64,000 nucleotides of DNA from Symbiodinium natans. Its lineage: Eukaryota > Sar > Dinophyceae > Suessiales > Symbiodiniaceae. The DNA lies in contig CAJNDS010002368.1 of the NCBI GenBank assembly GCA_905221605.1, forward strand, positions 592,311-656,310. The letters are read 5' to 3'. Below the pieces are notes generated by a model, which was given only the letters and a program-made list of their open reading frames with translations, did not search any database and had not been told where the DNA came from. The position numbers and the translations under genes are program-made. Position 1 is the stretch's first letter, and each line of letters starts with the position of its first letter. Shown in pieces: positions 32,769 to 42,880 of the stretch.

Positions 32769-35700
32769 GTGTTCTCTCAAGGTTTTTGGGATCAAGAAGC
32801 AATGCCTTCTCCCAAGCGATGGCTCCAGCCTTCCTCGGATGGTGGACAGAATGGTGGAGCTGGAAATGGTGCAGCTGAGTCTCTGGGTGAAAGGGCGGTG
32901 CTGGAAGAGGTGATGCCTGGCGCTGAAGAACATCTGGAAGAAGCCTTGGTTGCAGAAGACTCCAATGTGGGTATGAATCCCAATGTGGATATGGTTAGCA
33001 ATGCTGAAGCTGAAGGACGTGCTGTTTCTGTATCGCCAAAGCCTGGTGAAAAAAGGAACTGGGACGCGACTGGTGGTATAGACCGTGAAATGGAGGTGAC
33101 TGTTTTACGCGTGTTGCAAAAACATGGGTATCAGCCGTCTACTTCGACTTCGGGCCGAATGGTAGGCCAAGGGTCTCAGACCAATCTGAGTGGAGAGGTG
33201 CTGCAAGCTGCCAGGAGGCCTCTGAACAAGATTAAAGGGGATCCCTCGGCGAGTTCCCTGGGTGGTGGAAGCGGTTACGAACAGAAGGGTGCGGACAGCT
33301 TTGAAGCTGCACCAACTGCTGAATACGCCATGGGGGAGGAGGAGATCTTACAGATGGAGGCTGAAAGGTTGCGCCAGTTGTCAGAAGAAGAGGATGAGAT
33401 GCGTCAAGTCTCTGAAAGGGATGGTTTTCGGAAAGATGAGCATCTGATCAAAGCGTGCGATGGGACAACGTGGGAATGGCACTTCCACGAAGATGGGAGA
33501 CAATATTACTACTGCCTGGATACGCAGGAAAGCAAGTGGACGTTGCCGGTTGTAGGTGAAAAGATGAAGAGTGACGAGGTGGTTGGGTCTCCTTCGGGCA
33601 ATGAGCTGGAAATGGAGGCTGCGCTGGGTTCTTCATCCTCTACTCCGACGCCTGAGTCTACGAGGGCATTCCAGGGTAGTGTAAATAGTGTAGGTGAAAA
33701 AGATTTTTCCTCTACTATCAGGGATAGCGGTCCTAGGGCTGGTGGTGACGCCCCGACCTCGGGTTCTCCTGATGAGGAGGGGATTTCTGGAAACCGAGCA
33801 GACATTGCTGAAGCTCAACATCTGGATCGGGAAGAGATGGAGGCGCTTTCTGAGGGTGTGGCAGCGGTGGAATCGGTGGGTCCAGAAGAAAAAATGCCCA
33901 ATGTGGAGATCGGAACTGTGTCGGCTGCAGAAGAGCGAGTGGTGGATGTGGTACCTGTCGTTCAGGAAGATGGTCCTGGAGATTTGGATGACGGAGGGAA
34001 AAAATCGTGCGTTACGCCTGAGGAGGTCTCTTCGGTTGGTGCCAATGATTCTGCCACTCAAGGGAAAAAGGAAACTTCTGAAACTGCTGGAGACACGGTT
34101 GATCGGGAAGATGAGGCCTGGAGCGCCAATGAAGCGCGGGTCAACGTGCCAGATAGTACCTGGAGTGCAGAAAAAGCACGGGTTGAGGCGCATATGGTGT
34201 CACGTTCCGCGGATGACTGCAACAATGGGGCGCAGGTCTCCGTAGCAGCTGACGATGGAGGTTCACAGGTGGACGCACTGGTGCAGCCTGAAGTTAGCAG
34301 CGAGGAACGAAATGGCGAAGGCTACACCGGAGCCAATGCGGCAGCTGTGGTCAACGACAGTGGTGATTCTCTTTTGGAAACCATGGAGCCAAAGGAGCCT
34401 GCGGTGGAAGAAAATGTGCCTACCGCGGATGACCAATCCAATAGCCCTGTAGTGGAAGAAAATTTGCCTGCTGCAGAAGGTTTGAAAAAGGACTCCAATG
34501 GTGGGTCCACTCCCAGGAAGGGAGAAGTGTTGCCATCTGAAAGCTCGCCGAAAGTCGACACCGAGCGAACTGCAGCAGATGAGGCAAGGCCATTGGCTGG
34601 AAAAAAGGAAGGTCCTGAGCCCCTGGAGCACAAGATGGATGATCTTGTGGGACTCGTGCAGGAGCAGGACGAGCAGTGTGACCCAAAGGTGGAAACAAAG
34701 GATGTGCCAGGAGCCGATGATACAGAGATGGTTTCTGAAGAGCATGCAAAGAAAGTGCCCCGAGCGGGAGCCTTGGAATCACCTGGGGAACATTGCTATC
34801 AAGAGGGAGATGAGATCAGTGGTCTAGTGCGCTGCATCAATGGGTATGGAGCCTTTTTGGACCATGGTGATGTGAATGTATTGGTTCCTGCAGAAGGGAA
34901 CAACGCACATCAGTTCAAATTTGGTGATACTGTCAATGGAACAGTGAAACGAGTGGAAGATGATGGTACCATAATCTTGGACACCTTTCTGGTTTTGGAA
35001 GAGGACGAGGAGGACTCCTCTTCGACGCTGCGCAAATGGAAAGACAGCGGCTGGGGTACATGGTGGACAGGCTCATGGCAGACTGGTCAATGGTACCAAG
35101 GTTCCGACGGTCAATGGGACTGGAAGTCGGAAGAACGGCAGTCTCGCGAGTGGTTTGCCGATTCAAAAACATCCTCTAAGGAACAAGAGGAAGCTGAGCA
35201 GAGGCAGCTCTATGGAGAAAAGATCTATCGAAATCTCCTGGAAGATGAAACAATAGATAAGGACTATGTGGGCAAAATCACTGGGATGTTGCTGAGTCGT
35301 CCAATGGACGAGATTATGGAGTGTGTCGCAGATCATACATTCCTGAACGCTGAGGCTCGGCGTGCATACAGCATCTTGCAAAGCGATGGTTGGAAGCCCG
35401 ATGGGACAGAATGTGCAGGTTTGGAAAAAACAATCACCTTTTCCCGGAAGCAGTACCACAACGCGCTCTACGAACTGGCACGCAAGAAAAGGAGATTTAG
35501 TGGACCAGTCGTGGGTGAAACGGTGGCAATGTTGCTGAGCCAAGGGAAAGATGAGCTTTGGAACGAGCTGTGGTTGGATACCAAGCGATTTCTGCAGGAG
35601 CTTGATGGTGCAATCGAGGAGATGAGTAAGAGGGAAAACAGGCCAATGGAAGCCTATATGGATCCTGATCAGTACAAAAAGGCTCACATGACTCCAAAGA

Positions 35701-38700
35701 CTGTGTCACCTGGATACAGCAAGCTGTGCAAGTTCTTCAATCAGGGAAGGTGTCGCAATGGTGATGAGTGTTCCTATGAGCATCGTCGTTATGGTGAAGG
35801 TTGGCCAGGGGGTGGACCAACTGAGCCAAGGAGCAGCCAAAAACCTGGAGATGAGGATGGGAACATTGGTGACCCTCCTACAGAGGAAGGCACAGTGGGT
35901 GAGGCACAGCAGGAGCGGGAGGATTTAGCCTTCCGGGCCAAGTACAACTTTGGTAAAGGTGCATCAAAGGGTGAACCTACGTTGGGTGAGCCAAAAAGTC
36001 GGCTGTGTCTGTATTACAATCAAGGTGGTTGTAAATATGGGACTACATGCAGGTATCTTCACAACGATGACATAGCATTGGAAGGGACTTGGGAGCCTGG
36101 CAAATCTTGGGACAATGCTTCCAGGAAGGCACTAAGGGACGCGGGGTTCCACCATTGCTGTTTCGATTATTACCTCAAAGGACATTGCCGGAAGGGGTTA
36201 AATTCCTGCAGATTTTCCCACGACGAGATGTCAGATGAGCGGCTGGCGCACCTGAAACACTTCGTACATGTGGCCAATCAGGTCCGGTTTGAAAAAGAGA
36301 GAGGATGGGAGATTTCGGACAGGAGCACTTTTCAGCCACCTGCGAGTAGGGGAGCTGAATCTTCATCATCCTCAGCACCAAAAGCGCTGCAAATGACCAA
36401 TGTGTCACAAAAAGAAGGTGAAAAGGGTATCCTGGATGAAGCAGAAGATGATGAACAAAAGAATTCGGTGGCTGAGTCCACTGGTACTCGGCTTCAAAAT
36501 CCAGGGGAGCCAATTGAAAATTGGATGGCTCGCAACGAACACCTGTGGGTGTATACCCCTCATGTAAGTGAGGTGATGATTACACTTGGTGTGACCAACG
36601 TGTCCGACTTGCAAGAGTTCATCTTTGTGGAAGATTTGGTTGACAAAGGGATCAACAAAGTGACAGCATGTAAAATCTTGCAATTGGGTGGTGTCCGATA
36701 TCGTCCGGGGGGACCGGATGCATCTGTACGGGTACAACAATCTTCTGGGAGCAAGGAAGTTGGAAGAGAGGCGGCGCGAACCCTCACTCAGGTGCGTGAA
36801 GCTGAAGGCTCCGGTGCAAAAACAATGCCGAGAGGCTCCTATCGGGAGCTTTTTGATAAGGTCAGGTACCGTGACGCTTGGACGCTTGCGCAGAGGTCTC
36901 CGCTGTGCGTACAGAAGCTGCAGTTGGTGGGAGTTGGAATGCCGCCGGTGAACCCACCGACAAAAAAGTATCGGTCAAGATCAAACCCTGTAAAAAGGGG
37001 AAGGCCCTTGCTGGATAAAAAACAGGTGCGACAGGTGCCACGCTCTCGTTCACAACGACGAGTGCAACCGGCGGAAGTGGTGGAAAAGCCAAAACCACTG
37101 GAACTGAAGCCTCGTGGTGGGTTGTCGTATCGGTTCAGCAGAGCGTGGGCAGATGTGGTGGATGATGATGATCAGGCGGAGGCTTTGGTCTCTTATGCCG
37201 CTTCCTCAAGCGATTCAAGCGAGGAAGAGACCAATGCCGTGCAACGCATGAGGGAAATCTTTTTGCAAGAAAGGGATTCACAGAGAACTGCGATTCGTGG
37301 CAATGTTCCGATGGGTGGTTCTTCAGGCCCCAATGACGGGCAGAAAAAATCGGTTCACCTTGGCGAAGGACGCGACAAAGCGTCGCGGGGGGAGACCCGC
37401 CAAGAAGTGACTTCTCAAGTTTTTTCGCTACCACAACCCTCTCGTCGAACTGAACAGTCTCAAAAAAGAGCAAGGGATGGCTCAGTTATAGTTGGTTCGC
37501 TGGCGGTGGGCTCCACGGATGAGGTTTTACCTGGGCAAGGTGTTGCTGGACAGGTGAATGTATCTGAAAGCGCTCAAGTTCTTCCTGGGCAAGAAGTGGC
37601 TGGACAGGAGACGGCGCTGGAAGGAGCAGTGCAAATTTCTGGCGAGGAGACTGACCAAAACGAAGGAGAAGGTGGGAGCAATGAACTCCGTGGTGATGGT
37701 GCGAAGACATTGGATGTTCGTCCGGCGAAGAAGGATCCTCAGCAATTGCTGGTTAAAGGTCTTCTGACTCGGATTTATTGGAAGGTTGCTGTTGGCAGGT
37801 TGCCTGTGGGGCAAAGGGACTGTCAGAAGGGGTCCAATAAAATGGATCGAAATTTGGTTATTAGCATGTCATCTGAAGGTGCAAGCGAACAGGATTGGAA
37901 CCTGGCACTGGAAGACGAGGCTGATCAGAGAATGGATGATGGTACATTGGTGGTCATGGCATATGACCCTGGTACACTGATTCAGTCGGCAACAACTGTT
38001 TGGGTTACGCGTCGTGGTTTGGCTGATCGTGCTATCTGGCCGGCCATAGCGACTGCAGCGCAGAGAATATGTGCTGAAATGGTTCAAGTGGATGAACTGA
38101 ATGCCCAGTTAAACACTGGGAGACTCCTTTTTGAAAGGAGAGATCAAGGACATTACGGAGATTTGCATCATTCGTTCCATGAAGATCCGTGCTTGCCGGT
38201 GGTGGGAAATTATCCTCTTTCGGTGATGGGTGCACTGCTTTCTCCTGGCCTGGAAAAGGAATTCAAAAATACTGAAAAGTTTGGAACTGCTATGGAGGCA
38301 ATAGCCTATGATTGGAGTCGCAATCCAGGCATGGAAGTTCATGTGGAACTTATGGCAAGGGTAGCCAACCTGGTTGCTCCATTCCTTAGACTAGGAGGCC
38401 AAGGGATAGTGGTGAATTCCGAATTTCTCTGGCAGCACGGGAGGGATCAAATGATGGAGTTCCTTCAGGCGGCGACGTGTGCTGATCAATTGGAGGTTCT
38501 CTGGAGAAGAATGGACGACGATGCTGATGAGGAAGGGGATCCTTCAGGGATGGTGCTGGAGATCCCCGAACAACAAGACGCGGTACTTGATCAAGGGAAC
38601 AATGAATCCCTTATTCCCATTGAAGATGCTGGAGGTGAGACAATTGGTGACACTGGAAGGGATGGCAAAGCGCCAGAAGTTTCTCCGGAAGAGGAGACAT

Positions 38701-40166
38701 CCAGTGGGTCGTCAAGACTGGCGGGCACAAGGATTTTCTTGTGGTCAGTGTACTCTCGCGTTGCTTCCAATTTCTCTACGCAGGACCGCACTACTGGTAA
38801 GATCTTTGACAGCACAAAGGGGTATCCTGGTGAAGGACCAAACAATGGTGACAATCCTTCCTCTAAGAGGAACTTACCCTGGATCTCTGAAGACTACCTC
38901 GACGAAGTGGTGTCAAAAAAGATGGAAAGGTCTTCAGATATGGATGGGTTGTTGGAAAAGGTAGAGGTGGAGAATGTTACTGCCTCTAGAATTCTTATGG
39001 CTCTTTGGAAAAAGGGATATCGAGCTGGGTATAGGAGGTTGTGTCGTTTGAACGTATCTGGATGCAAGGTTGGAGCAATGAAACATCCAATCAAAAGGGT
39101 GCAGAAGATCGGCACTAGAAAGGCCTTCATGAAGATGTTCAATGTTTTTGGATCGTCTCAGCGTGGCTCAGGAGCTGGCGGAAAACCAATCATGAAGGTG
39201 GTAGGGCCAAGGCCAGGTTTTCCAGCTGTACTCCAAGCATCAAGTACTGATAGCACCTTGGGTGAAGGGAGCAGTTCTCAGGTACATGGCAATGTTCATG
39301 TAGAGCAGAATCGCCCTATGGACCGGTACGAGGCGGAGCGCTTGGAGAAGAGGAAGAAAGGCTTCTGCTATTGGTTCAGTAGGGGAAAAGATCGCTGCAA
39401 ATTTGGTGAAGACTGCAAATTCATCCATTCAGAAGATGATGTGGTGCTGCATTCGTATTGGTGCAAATACTATGTGGCGGGGAGACCCTGCTTCGCTGGA
39501 AAGGAGTGTGCGTTCTCGCATGATGCAACTGGTGTGAGGTGCATCCAGTTTGCTCAGTCTGGGAAGTGTCGTTATGGTGACAGGTGTGTCTTTGAGCATG
39601 GTGATCCGCTGGATGAACAGAGGCCAAGGTCTCCAAGGACGCCCCCAAGGGATGGTCCAAGGAGAAGTTCTGGTGCAAAAGGTGGGGAAAAGGAGATCTC
39701 TCCTGAACAGTTCGATGATGGTGAGGAGGATTTCATGGCTTATGACGATGATACCAAAATGGCGGAACTGTTGATGGAGGCGATTTCATTTCACATTGAG
39801 AAGGGTGGATCATCATCCAATGCGGTGGTTTCTGCAGGGGAAAAAGCCTCGAAAATGCGCACAAAGTCAAACGTCGGTGGAAAGGCGAAGAAGAAGGAGA
39901 AAAGTCAGAGCCCCAAAAAGGAAGAAGTGGTAGTGGTGAAAGGTCCTGAGGAAAAAGATCGTCCTTCTGATGTGGATGCGCAAGCGTCTACCGCTGTGAG
40001 TGCAGAGCTGGGTCAATCTTGCCAAGCGATTGAGGACGCAAAGAGAGAAGGATTGGTATCCTCAATTCAAAGGTGCGTGCAGGATCCTGTTCTTACAGTT
40101 TCGTACCTAGAATATATTCTGCTGCAACTTCACCTCAGTATTGCAAACCATCGGAAAAAGAAGTGA
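32769..40166 (+). CDS. giant retroelement ORF: WW, S1, two MLLE-like, six CCCH zinc fingers
   Basis: This is an uninterrupted 2,465-residue frame starting 34 nt after the LTR. Residues 1-680 are acidic and low complexity, with a WW domain at about 228-262 (WEWHF, GRQYYYC, SKWTLP). An S1 RNA-binding domain spans 680-740 (VRCINGYGAFLDHG). A Trp-rich stretch covers about 757-793. An MLLE/PABC-like domain lies at about 813-873 (KITGMLL at 836-842), with a diverged second one at about 897-955 (VGETVAMLLSQGKDEL). CCCH fingers are at 987-1005, 1080-1098, 1131-1151, 2200-2220, 2232-2251 and 2258-2277. A SAM-like helical piece is at about 1255-1305. A repeated LPGQ-VAGQ motif is near 1586-1610, and Lys-rich sequence lies near the C terminus. 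No pol motifs are seen. By family knowledge these modules bind RNA, Pro-rich peptides and PAM2-type peptides, so a Gag-like or RNP-packaging role is inferred, not shown. The first ATG (32769) is used; a second in-frame ATG is at 32802. Confidence 0.85.
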   Translation: MFSQGFWDQEAMPSPKRWLQPSSDGGQNGGAGNGAAESLGERAVLEEVMPGAEEHLEEALVAEDSNVGMNPNVDMVSNAEAEGRAVSVSPKPGEKRNWDATGGIDREMEVTVLRVLQKHGYQPSTSTSGRMVGQGSQTNLSGEVLQAARRPLNKIKGDPSASSLGGGSGYEQKGADSFEAAPTAEYAMGEEEILQMEAERLRQLSEEEDEMRQVSERDGFRKDEHLIKACDGTTWEWHFHEDGRQYYYCLDTQESKWTLPVVGEKMKSDEVVGSPSGNELEMEAALGSSSSTPTPESTRAFQGSVNSVGEKDFSSTIRDSGPRAGGDAPTSGSPDEEGISGNRADIAEAQHLDREEMEALSEGVAAVESVGPEEKMPNVEIGTVSAAEERVVDVVPVVQEDGPGDLDDGGKKSCVTPEEVSSVGANDSATQGKKETSETAGDTVDREDEAWSANEARVNVPDSTWSAEKARVEAHMVSRSADDCNNGAQVSVAADDGGSQVDALVQPEVSSEERNGEGYTGANAAAVVNDSGDSLLETMEPKEPAVEENVPTADDQSNSPVVEENLPAAEGLKKDSNGGSTPRKGEVLPSESSPKVDTERTAADEARPLAGKKEGPEPLEHKMDDLVGLVQEQDEQCDPKVETKDVPGADDTEMVSEEHAKKVPRAGALESPGEHCYQEGDEISGLVRCINGYGAFLDHGDVNVLVPAEGNNAHQFKFGDTVNGTVKRVEDDGTIILDTFLVLEEDEEDSSSTLRKWKDSGWGTWWTGSWQTGQWYQGSDGQWDWKSEERQSREWFADSKTSSKEQEEAEQRQLYGEKIYRNLLEDETIDKDYVGKITGMLLSRPMDEIMECVADHTFLNAEARRAYSILQSDGWKPDGTECAGLEKTITFSRKQYHNALYELARKKRRFSGPVVGETVAMLLSQGKDELWNELWLDTKRFLQELDGAIEEMSKRENRPMEAYMDPDQYKKAHMTPKTVSPGYSKLCKFFNQGRCRNGDECSYEHRRYGEGWPGGGPTEPRSSQKPGDEDGNIGDPPTEEGTVGEAQQEREDLAFRAKYNFGKGASKGEPTLGEPKSRLCLYYNQGGCKYGTTCRYLHNDDIALEGTWEPGKSWDNASRKALRDAGFHHCCFDYYLKGHCRKGLNSCRFSHDEMSDERLAHLKHFVHVANQVRFEKERGWEISDRSTFQPPASRGAESSSSSAPKALQMTNVSQKEGEKGILDEAEDDEQKNSVAESTGTRLQNPGEPIENWMARNEHLWVYTPHVSEVMITLGVTNVSDLQEFIFVEDLVDKGINKVTACKILQLGGVRYRPGGPDASVRVQQSSGSKEVGREAARTLTQVREAEGSGAKTMPRGSYRELFDKVRYRDAWTLAQRSPLCVQKLQLVGVGMPPVNPPTKKYRSRSNPVKRGRPLLDKKQVRQVPRSRSQRRVQPAEVVEKPKPLELKPRGGLSYRFSRAWADVVDDDDQAEALVSYAASSSDSSEEETNAVQRMREIFLQERDSQRTAIRGNVPMGGSSGPNDGQKKSVHLGEGRDKASRGETRQEVTSQVFSLPQPSRRTEQSQKRARDGSVIVGSLAVGSTDEVLPGQGVAGQVNVSESAQVLPGQEVAGQETALEGAVQISGEETDQNEGEGGSNELRGDGAKTLDVRPAKKDPQQLLVKGLLTRIYWKVAVGRLPVGQRDCQKGSNKMDRNLVISMSSEGASEQDWNLALEDEADQRMDDGTLVVMAYDPGTLIQSATTVWVTRRGLADRAIWPAIATAAQRICAEMVQVDELNAQLNTGRLLFERRDQGHYGDLHHSFHEDPCLPVVGNYPLSVMGALLSPGLEKEFKNTEKFGTAMEAIAYDWSRNPGMEVHVELMARVANLVAPFLRLGGQGIVVNSEFLWQHGRDQMMEFLQAATCADQLEVLWRRMDDDADEEGDPSGMVLEIPEQQDAVLDQGNNESLIPIEDAGGETIGDTGRDGKAPEVSPEEETSSGSSRLAGTRIFLWSVYSRVASNFSTQDRTTGKIFDSTKGYPGEGPNNGDNPSSKRNLPWISEDYLDEVVSKKMERSSDMDGLLEKVEVENVTASRILMALWKKGYRAGYRRLCRLNVSGCKVGAMKHPIKRVQKIGTRKAFMKMFNVFGSSQRGSGAGGKPIMKVVGPRPGFPAVLQASSTDSTLGEGSSSQVHGNVHVEQNRPMDRYEAERLEKRKKGFCYWFSRGKDRCKFGEDCKFIHSEDDVVLHSYWCKYYVAGRPCFAGKECAFSHDATGVRCIQFAQSGKCRYGDRCVFEHGDPLDEQRPRSPRTPPRDGPRRSSGAKGGEKEISPEQFDDGEEDFMAYDDDTKMAELLMEAISFHIEKGGSSSNAVVSAGEKASKMRTKSNVGGKAKKKEKSQSPKKEEVVVVKGPEEKDRPSDVDAQASTAVSAELGQSCQAIEDAKREGLVSSIQRCVQDPVLTVSYLEYILLQLHLSIANHRKKK

Positions 40167-40537
40167 CTGGATGGTATGGATGAAGGGATGGTTTTTCTCT
40201 TTCTGGAGACAGGCGCGCTGGATCGGCCAATGCGCTGAAAATGTGGTGGTTACTATTAAGGGTATGGAAATCCCTGATAGTAGAAGTCAGTAGTTTTTCG
40301 CGTAGCGAAGACCACGGTTTGTGGTGAAGAAGGCCGAAGAGTCTTCAATGATAAGAGGATCATGGTGGAAAAAAGATTCTCTGTGGTTAGTGGGTTTAGC
40401 CAATGTGCTATAATTTCGTCCTGGATGACGTAAAACCATATTGTGCATTTCAAGCAGCTGGCTGCTGCCCTAATGGCAGTTTTTGGCCAAAGATCTGCAC
40501 CTCCAATGTGTCCTAGGAAATCCTAGGACAGGGGGAG
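40167..40537 (+). other. 3' untranslated part of the LTR element
   Basis: About 370 bp between the stop codon and the right LTR has no further open frame of note. It contains an inverted pair TCCTAGGAAATCCTAGGA just before the purine tract. Confidence 0.6.
40526..40537 (+). promoter_or_regulatory. polypurine tract
   Basis: GGACAGGGGGAG lies directly against the start of the 3' LTR. Its position and purine content fit the plus-strand primer of LTR elements. Confidence 0.7.
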
Positions 40538-40824
40538 TGCGGAGCTGCAGCTGGTATTGTAGAAAGGAGTTAGTGTTGGGAGTTGGAAGGGTCAATGTAC
40601 CCGGAAATCTTGTATGGCTCAAGATGGCCGAGAGCCGTCAGCTTTTGTTGAAAAAGTACGTACGCTTGGGGTTGGGTTTAACGGGTTGGAGTAGTCCCGT
40701 CCCTTCTCCCTTATCCTGTCCCCTTAGGGTTGGGTGTTCTTGTTTCTGGTTCGATCTGGGAAATCTATATAGGCGACTGTTGGGGGTTGGTTTCTTTCCC
40801 TGTTCCCTTTCGGTTGCCCCCGTA
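40538..40824 (+). repeat. 3' LTR
   Basis: It is 287 bp, with two substitutions relative to the 5' LTR and no indels. It ends CCCCCGTA against the TAGGG flank. Confidence 0.92.
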
Positions 40825-40885
40825 TAGGGTTTAGGGTTTAGGGTTTAGGGTTTAGGGTTTAGGGTTTAGGGTTTGGGTTTAGGGT
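40825..40885 (+). repeat. TTTAGGG array resumed right of the LTR element
   Basis: It begins with the TAGGG target duplicate (40825-40829) and continues as TTTAGGG. It is the continuation of the array that ends at 32447. Confidence 0.9.
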
Positions 40886-41936
40886 TTCACCCGAAGCCCC
40901 CAAAAGCCCTCAACCCTAAGCCCAAACGGTCCAGGAACACACTCGGGGAAGCAACCGGGATATCCCAACAGCTACCCCGAATCTACTCCCCCAACAAGGC
41001 AAAAATCCTTTTTCTAGGAATCCCCCCCCCCCCCCCCCGGGAAAAAGTTCTAGACCCTAAACCCGAAACACGAAACCCTAAACCCCAAACCCGAAGGAAA
41101 AAAGGGGGGCGGGAACCCTTGGGGCCCCCGACCCATGCCCGCCGGGCGTCGACGTGAGGCCATCCCCGCCCTTTGTGCCGAAGGTGAGATTCTGGGCTCT
41201 ACAGGGGGGCACTTAAGGCTTCTAGGGTTTAGGGTTTAGGGTTCAGGGTTTAGGGTTTAGGGTTTAGGGTTTAGGGTTTGGGTTTAGGGATTTATAGATG
41301 GGTTTTTGGGGTTTCGGGGTTGAGGGTTCAGGATTCGGCGGGTTGGGGTTTAGGGGCTTAGGGTCTTTAGGGCCTACGGGGGCTTTAAGGGTTTTGGGCT
41401 GGCTGGACAGGCAGGGACCAGGTGAGCCCACAGCACGTGTCTTGCTGGCTGCCTCCCATCTCAAGCTTGAAGAATGGAAAGCTTACACCCCTGAACCCCG
41501 AAAACCCCCCTGAAACCCGGAAATCCCCTGAAACCCGAAAACCCCCTGAGCAAGCCTTCGAAATCCCTAACCCACACCCTCGACGCACTGCCCCCCCGAT
41601 TTCCTTGAACCGTGGGCTCAAGCTTTGGGTTGACTTTGCATCTGGACTTCTAGGGTGTTGAGCTTCGGGCTCAGGGTGGATTCAAGCCAAAGAAACAGGT
41701 GCTCGAGGCATGCTAAGGAATGAAAAGGCGGGCCCCGGCTTTAGGGTTAAGGGTTAAGGGCTTAGGTTTCAGGGGGTTTAGTGTGGGGGTGTAGGCGTAG
41801 GAGGTTTCGGGGGCTGAGGGCCTTTCAGGGGGCTCAGGGGTGAAACTCCCTGTCAAGGGCCCAGCGCGCGTCCCTGGACGTGTGGCGCGGCCCTGGCGCT
41901 TGGGCAGTTGCTGTTTTGGGTCCCTGGGTTTAGGGT

Positions 41937-41975
<39 letters not shown>

Positions 41976-42388
41976 GGTTTAGGGTTTGAAGTCTGAAGCT
42001 GTCGCCGTACTTCCTTCCGGGCCCGATAAGTGTGAAGCCCTAGCCCTCCATCCCTACATGCTGCACCCTAAACCCTAAATAGACCTTAACCCCGAGGGGA
42101 AGTTGGGGAATGGGTCCGATTCCGTCGGACTTTCGTTGCCGAATAACGGTTTTGTATACGGTTCAGGGTTCAGGGTACACCTTCTGGCTGCACTTACCGT
42201 TCCACAAGCTGCATCTGTAAAGGCACACCAGGGCTAGAGGCTTCAGCGCGGCTGCAAGGTAATGGGCCCGGGGGAGCGGGGAGGGGGGGGGGTTCGATTT
42301 AGGAAAGCCAGAGATTCTGAGAACTTCCCCTCTCCAACCTAGCCGAACCTGAAGCTGTAAACCCCTTCAACCCCAAACATGAAACAAA
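40886..42388. repeat. telomere-type mosaic
   Basis: Unique spacers with a C homopolymer near 41022-41038, a TTTAGGG array at about 41223-41290, degenerate CCCTGAAACCCG words at about 41490-41560 and a TTGAGGG array at about 41931-41990. Small frames here are rich in repeat-coded residues and are not genes. Confidence 0.5.
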
Positions 42389-42880
42389 TCTAAACCCTAA
42401 ACCCCTAAACCCCTACACCCCTAAACCCCTAAACCCCTAAACCCCTAAACCCCTAAACCCCTAAACCCCTAAACCCCTAAACCCCTAAACCCCTAAACCC
42501 CTAAACCCCTATAAACCCTAAACCCTAAACCCTAAACCCTAAACCCTAAACCCTGAACCCTAAACCCCTAAACCCTAAACCCTAAACCCTAAACCCTGAA
42601 CCCTAAACCCTATACCAAGCCCTAAACCCTAAACCCTAAACCCTGAACCCTAAACCCTAAGCCCTAAACCCTAAACCCTGAACCCTATAAGCCTCAACTC
42701 AAAGCCTGCCTGCGCTGCAGCTCCCCGCGGCACGCGTTGCGCGGACGCCGAGGCGGAGCGCGGACGCACGCCTCCAGCGTTTAGGGTTTAGGGTTTAGGG
42801 TTTAGGGTTTAGGGTTTAGGTTTGGGGGTTCAGGGTTCAGGGTTCAGGGTTCAGGGTTCAGGGTTTAGGGTTTAGGGTCG
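42389..42880. repeat. CCCCTAAA and CCCTAAA arrays facing a TTTAGGG array
   Basis: An 8-mer CCCCTAAA block (about 42389-42515) changes abruptly to 7-mer CCCTAAA (to about 42690). After about 90 bp of GC-rich unique sequence, a G-rich TTTAGGG/TTCAGGG array follows (42779-42880). Confidence 0.9.

Larger units (their letters stand above)
32448..40824 (+). mobile_element. non-autonomous copia-like LTR retroelement
   Basis: Two 287-bp direct repeats bound an 8.4 kb unit. They differ at two sites (C/T at 32506 versus 40596 and C/T at 32640 versus 40730), so insertion was recent. The 5-bp TAGGG occurs on both sides, although the host array is itself TTTAGGG. A primer site follows the left LTR and a purine tract precedes the right LTR. 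The interior has one 7.4 kb ORF and a non-coding tail of about 370 bp (40167-40537). I see no protease, integrase, reverse transcriptase or RNase H motif, so mobilisation would need another element's enzymes. Confidence 0.88.

Noticed and set aside
33633-38342. Many frames of 60-186 codons on both strands inside the LTR element
   Set aside because: They overlap the 2,465-residue ORF in other frames and lack conserved motifs.
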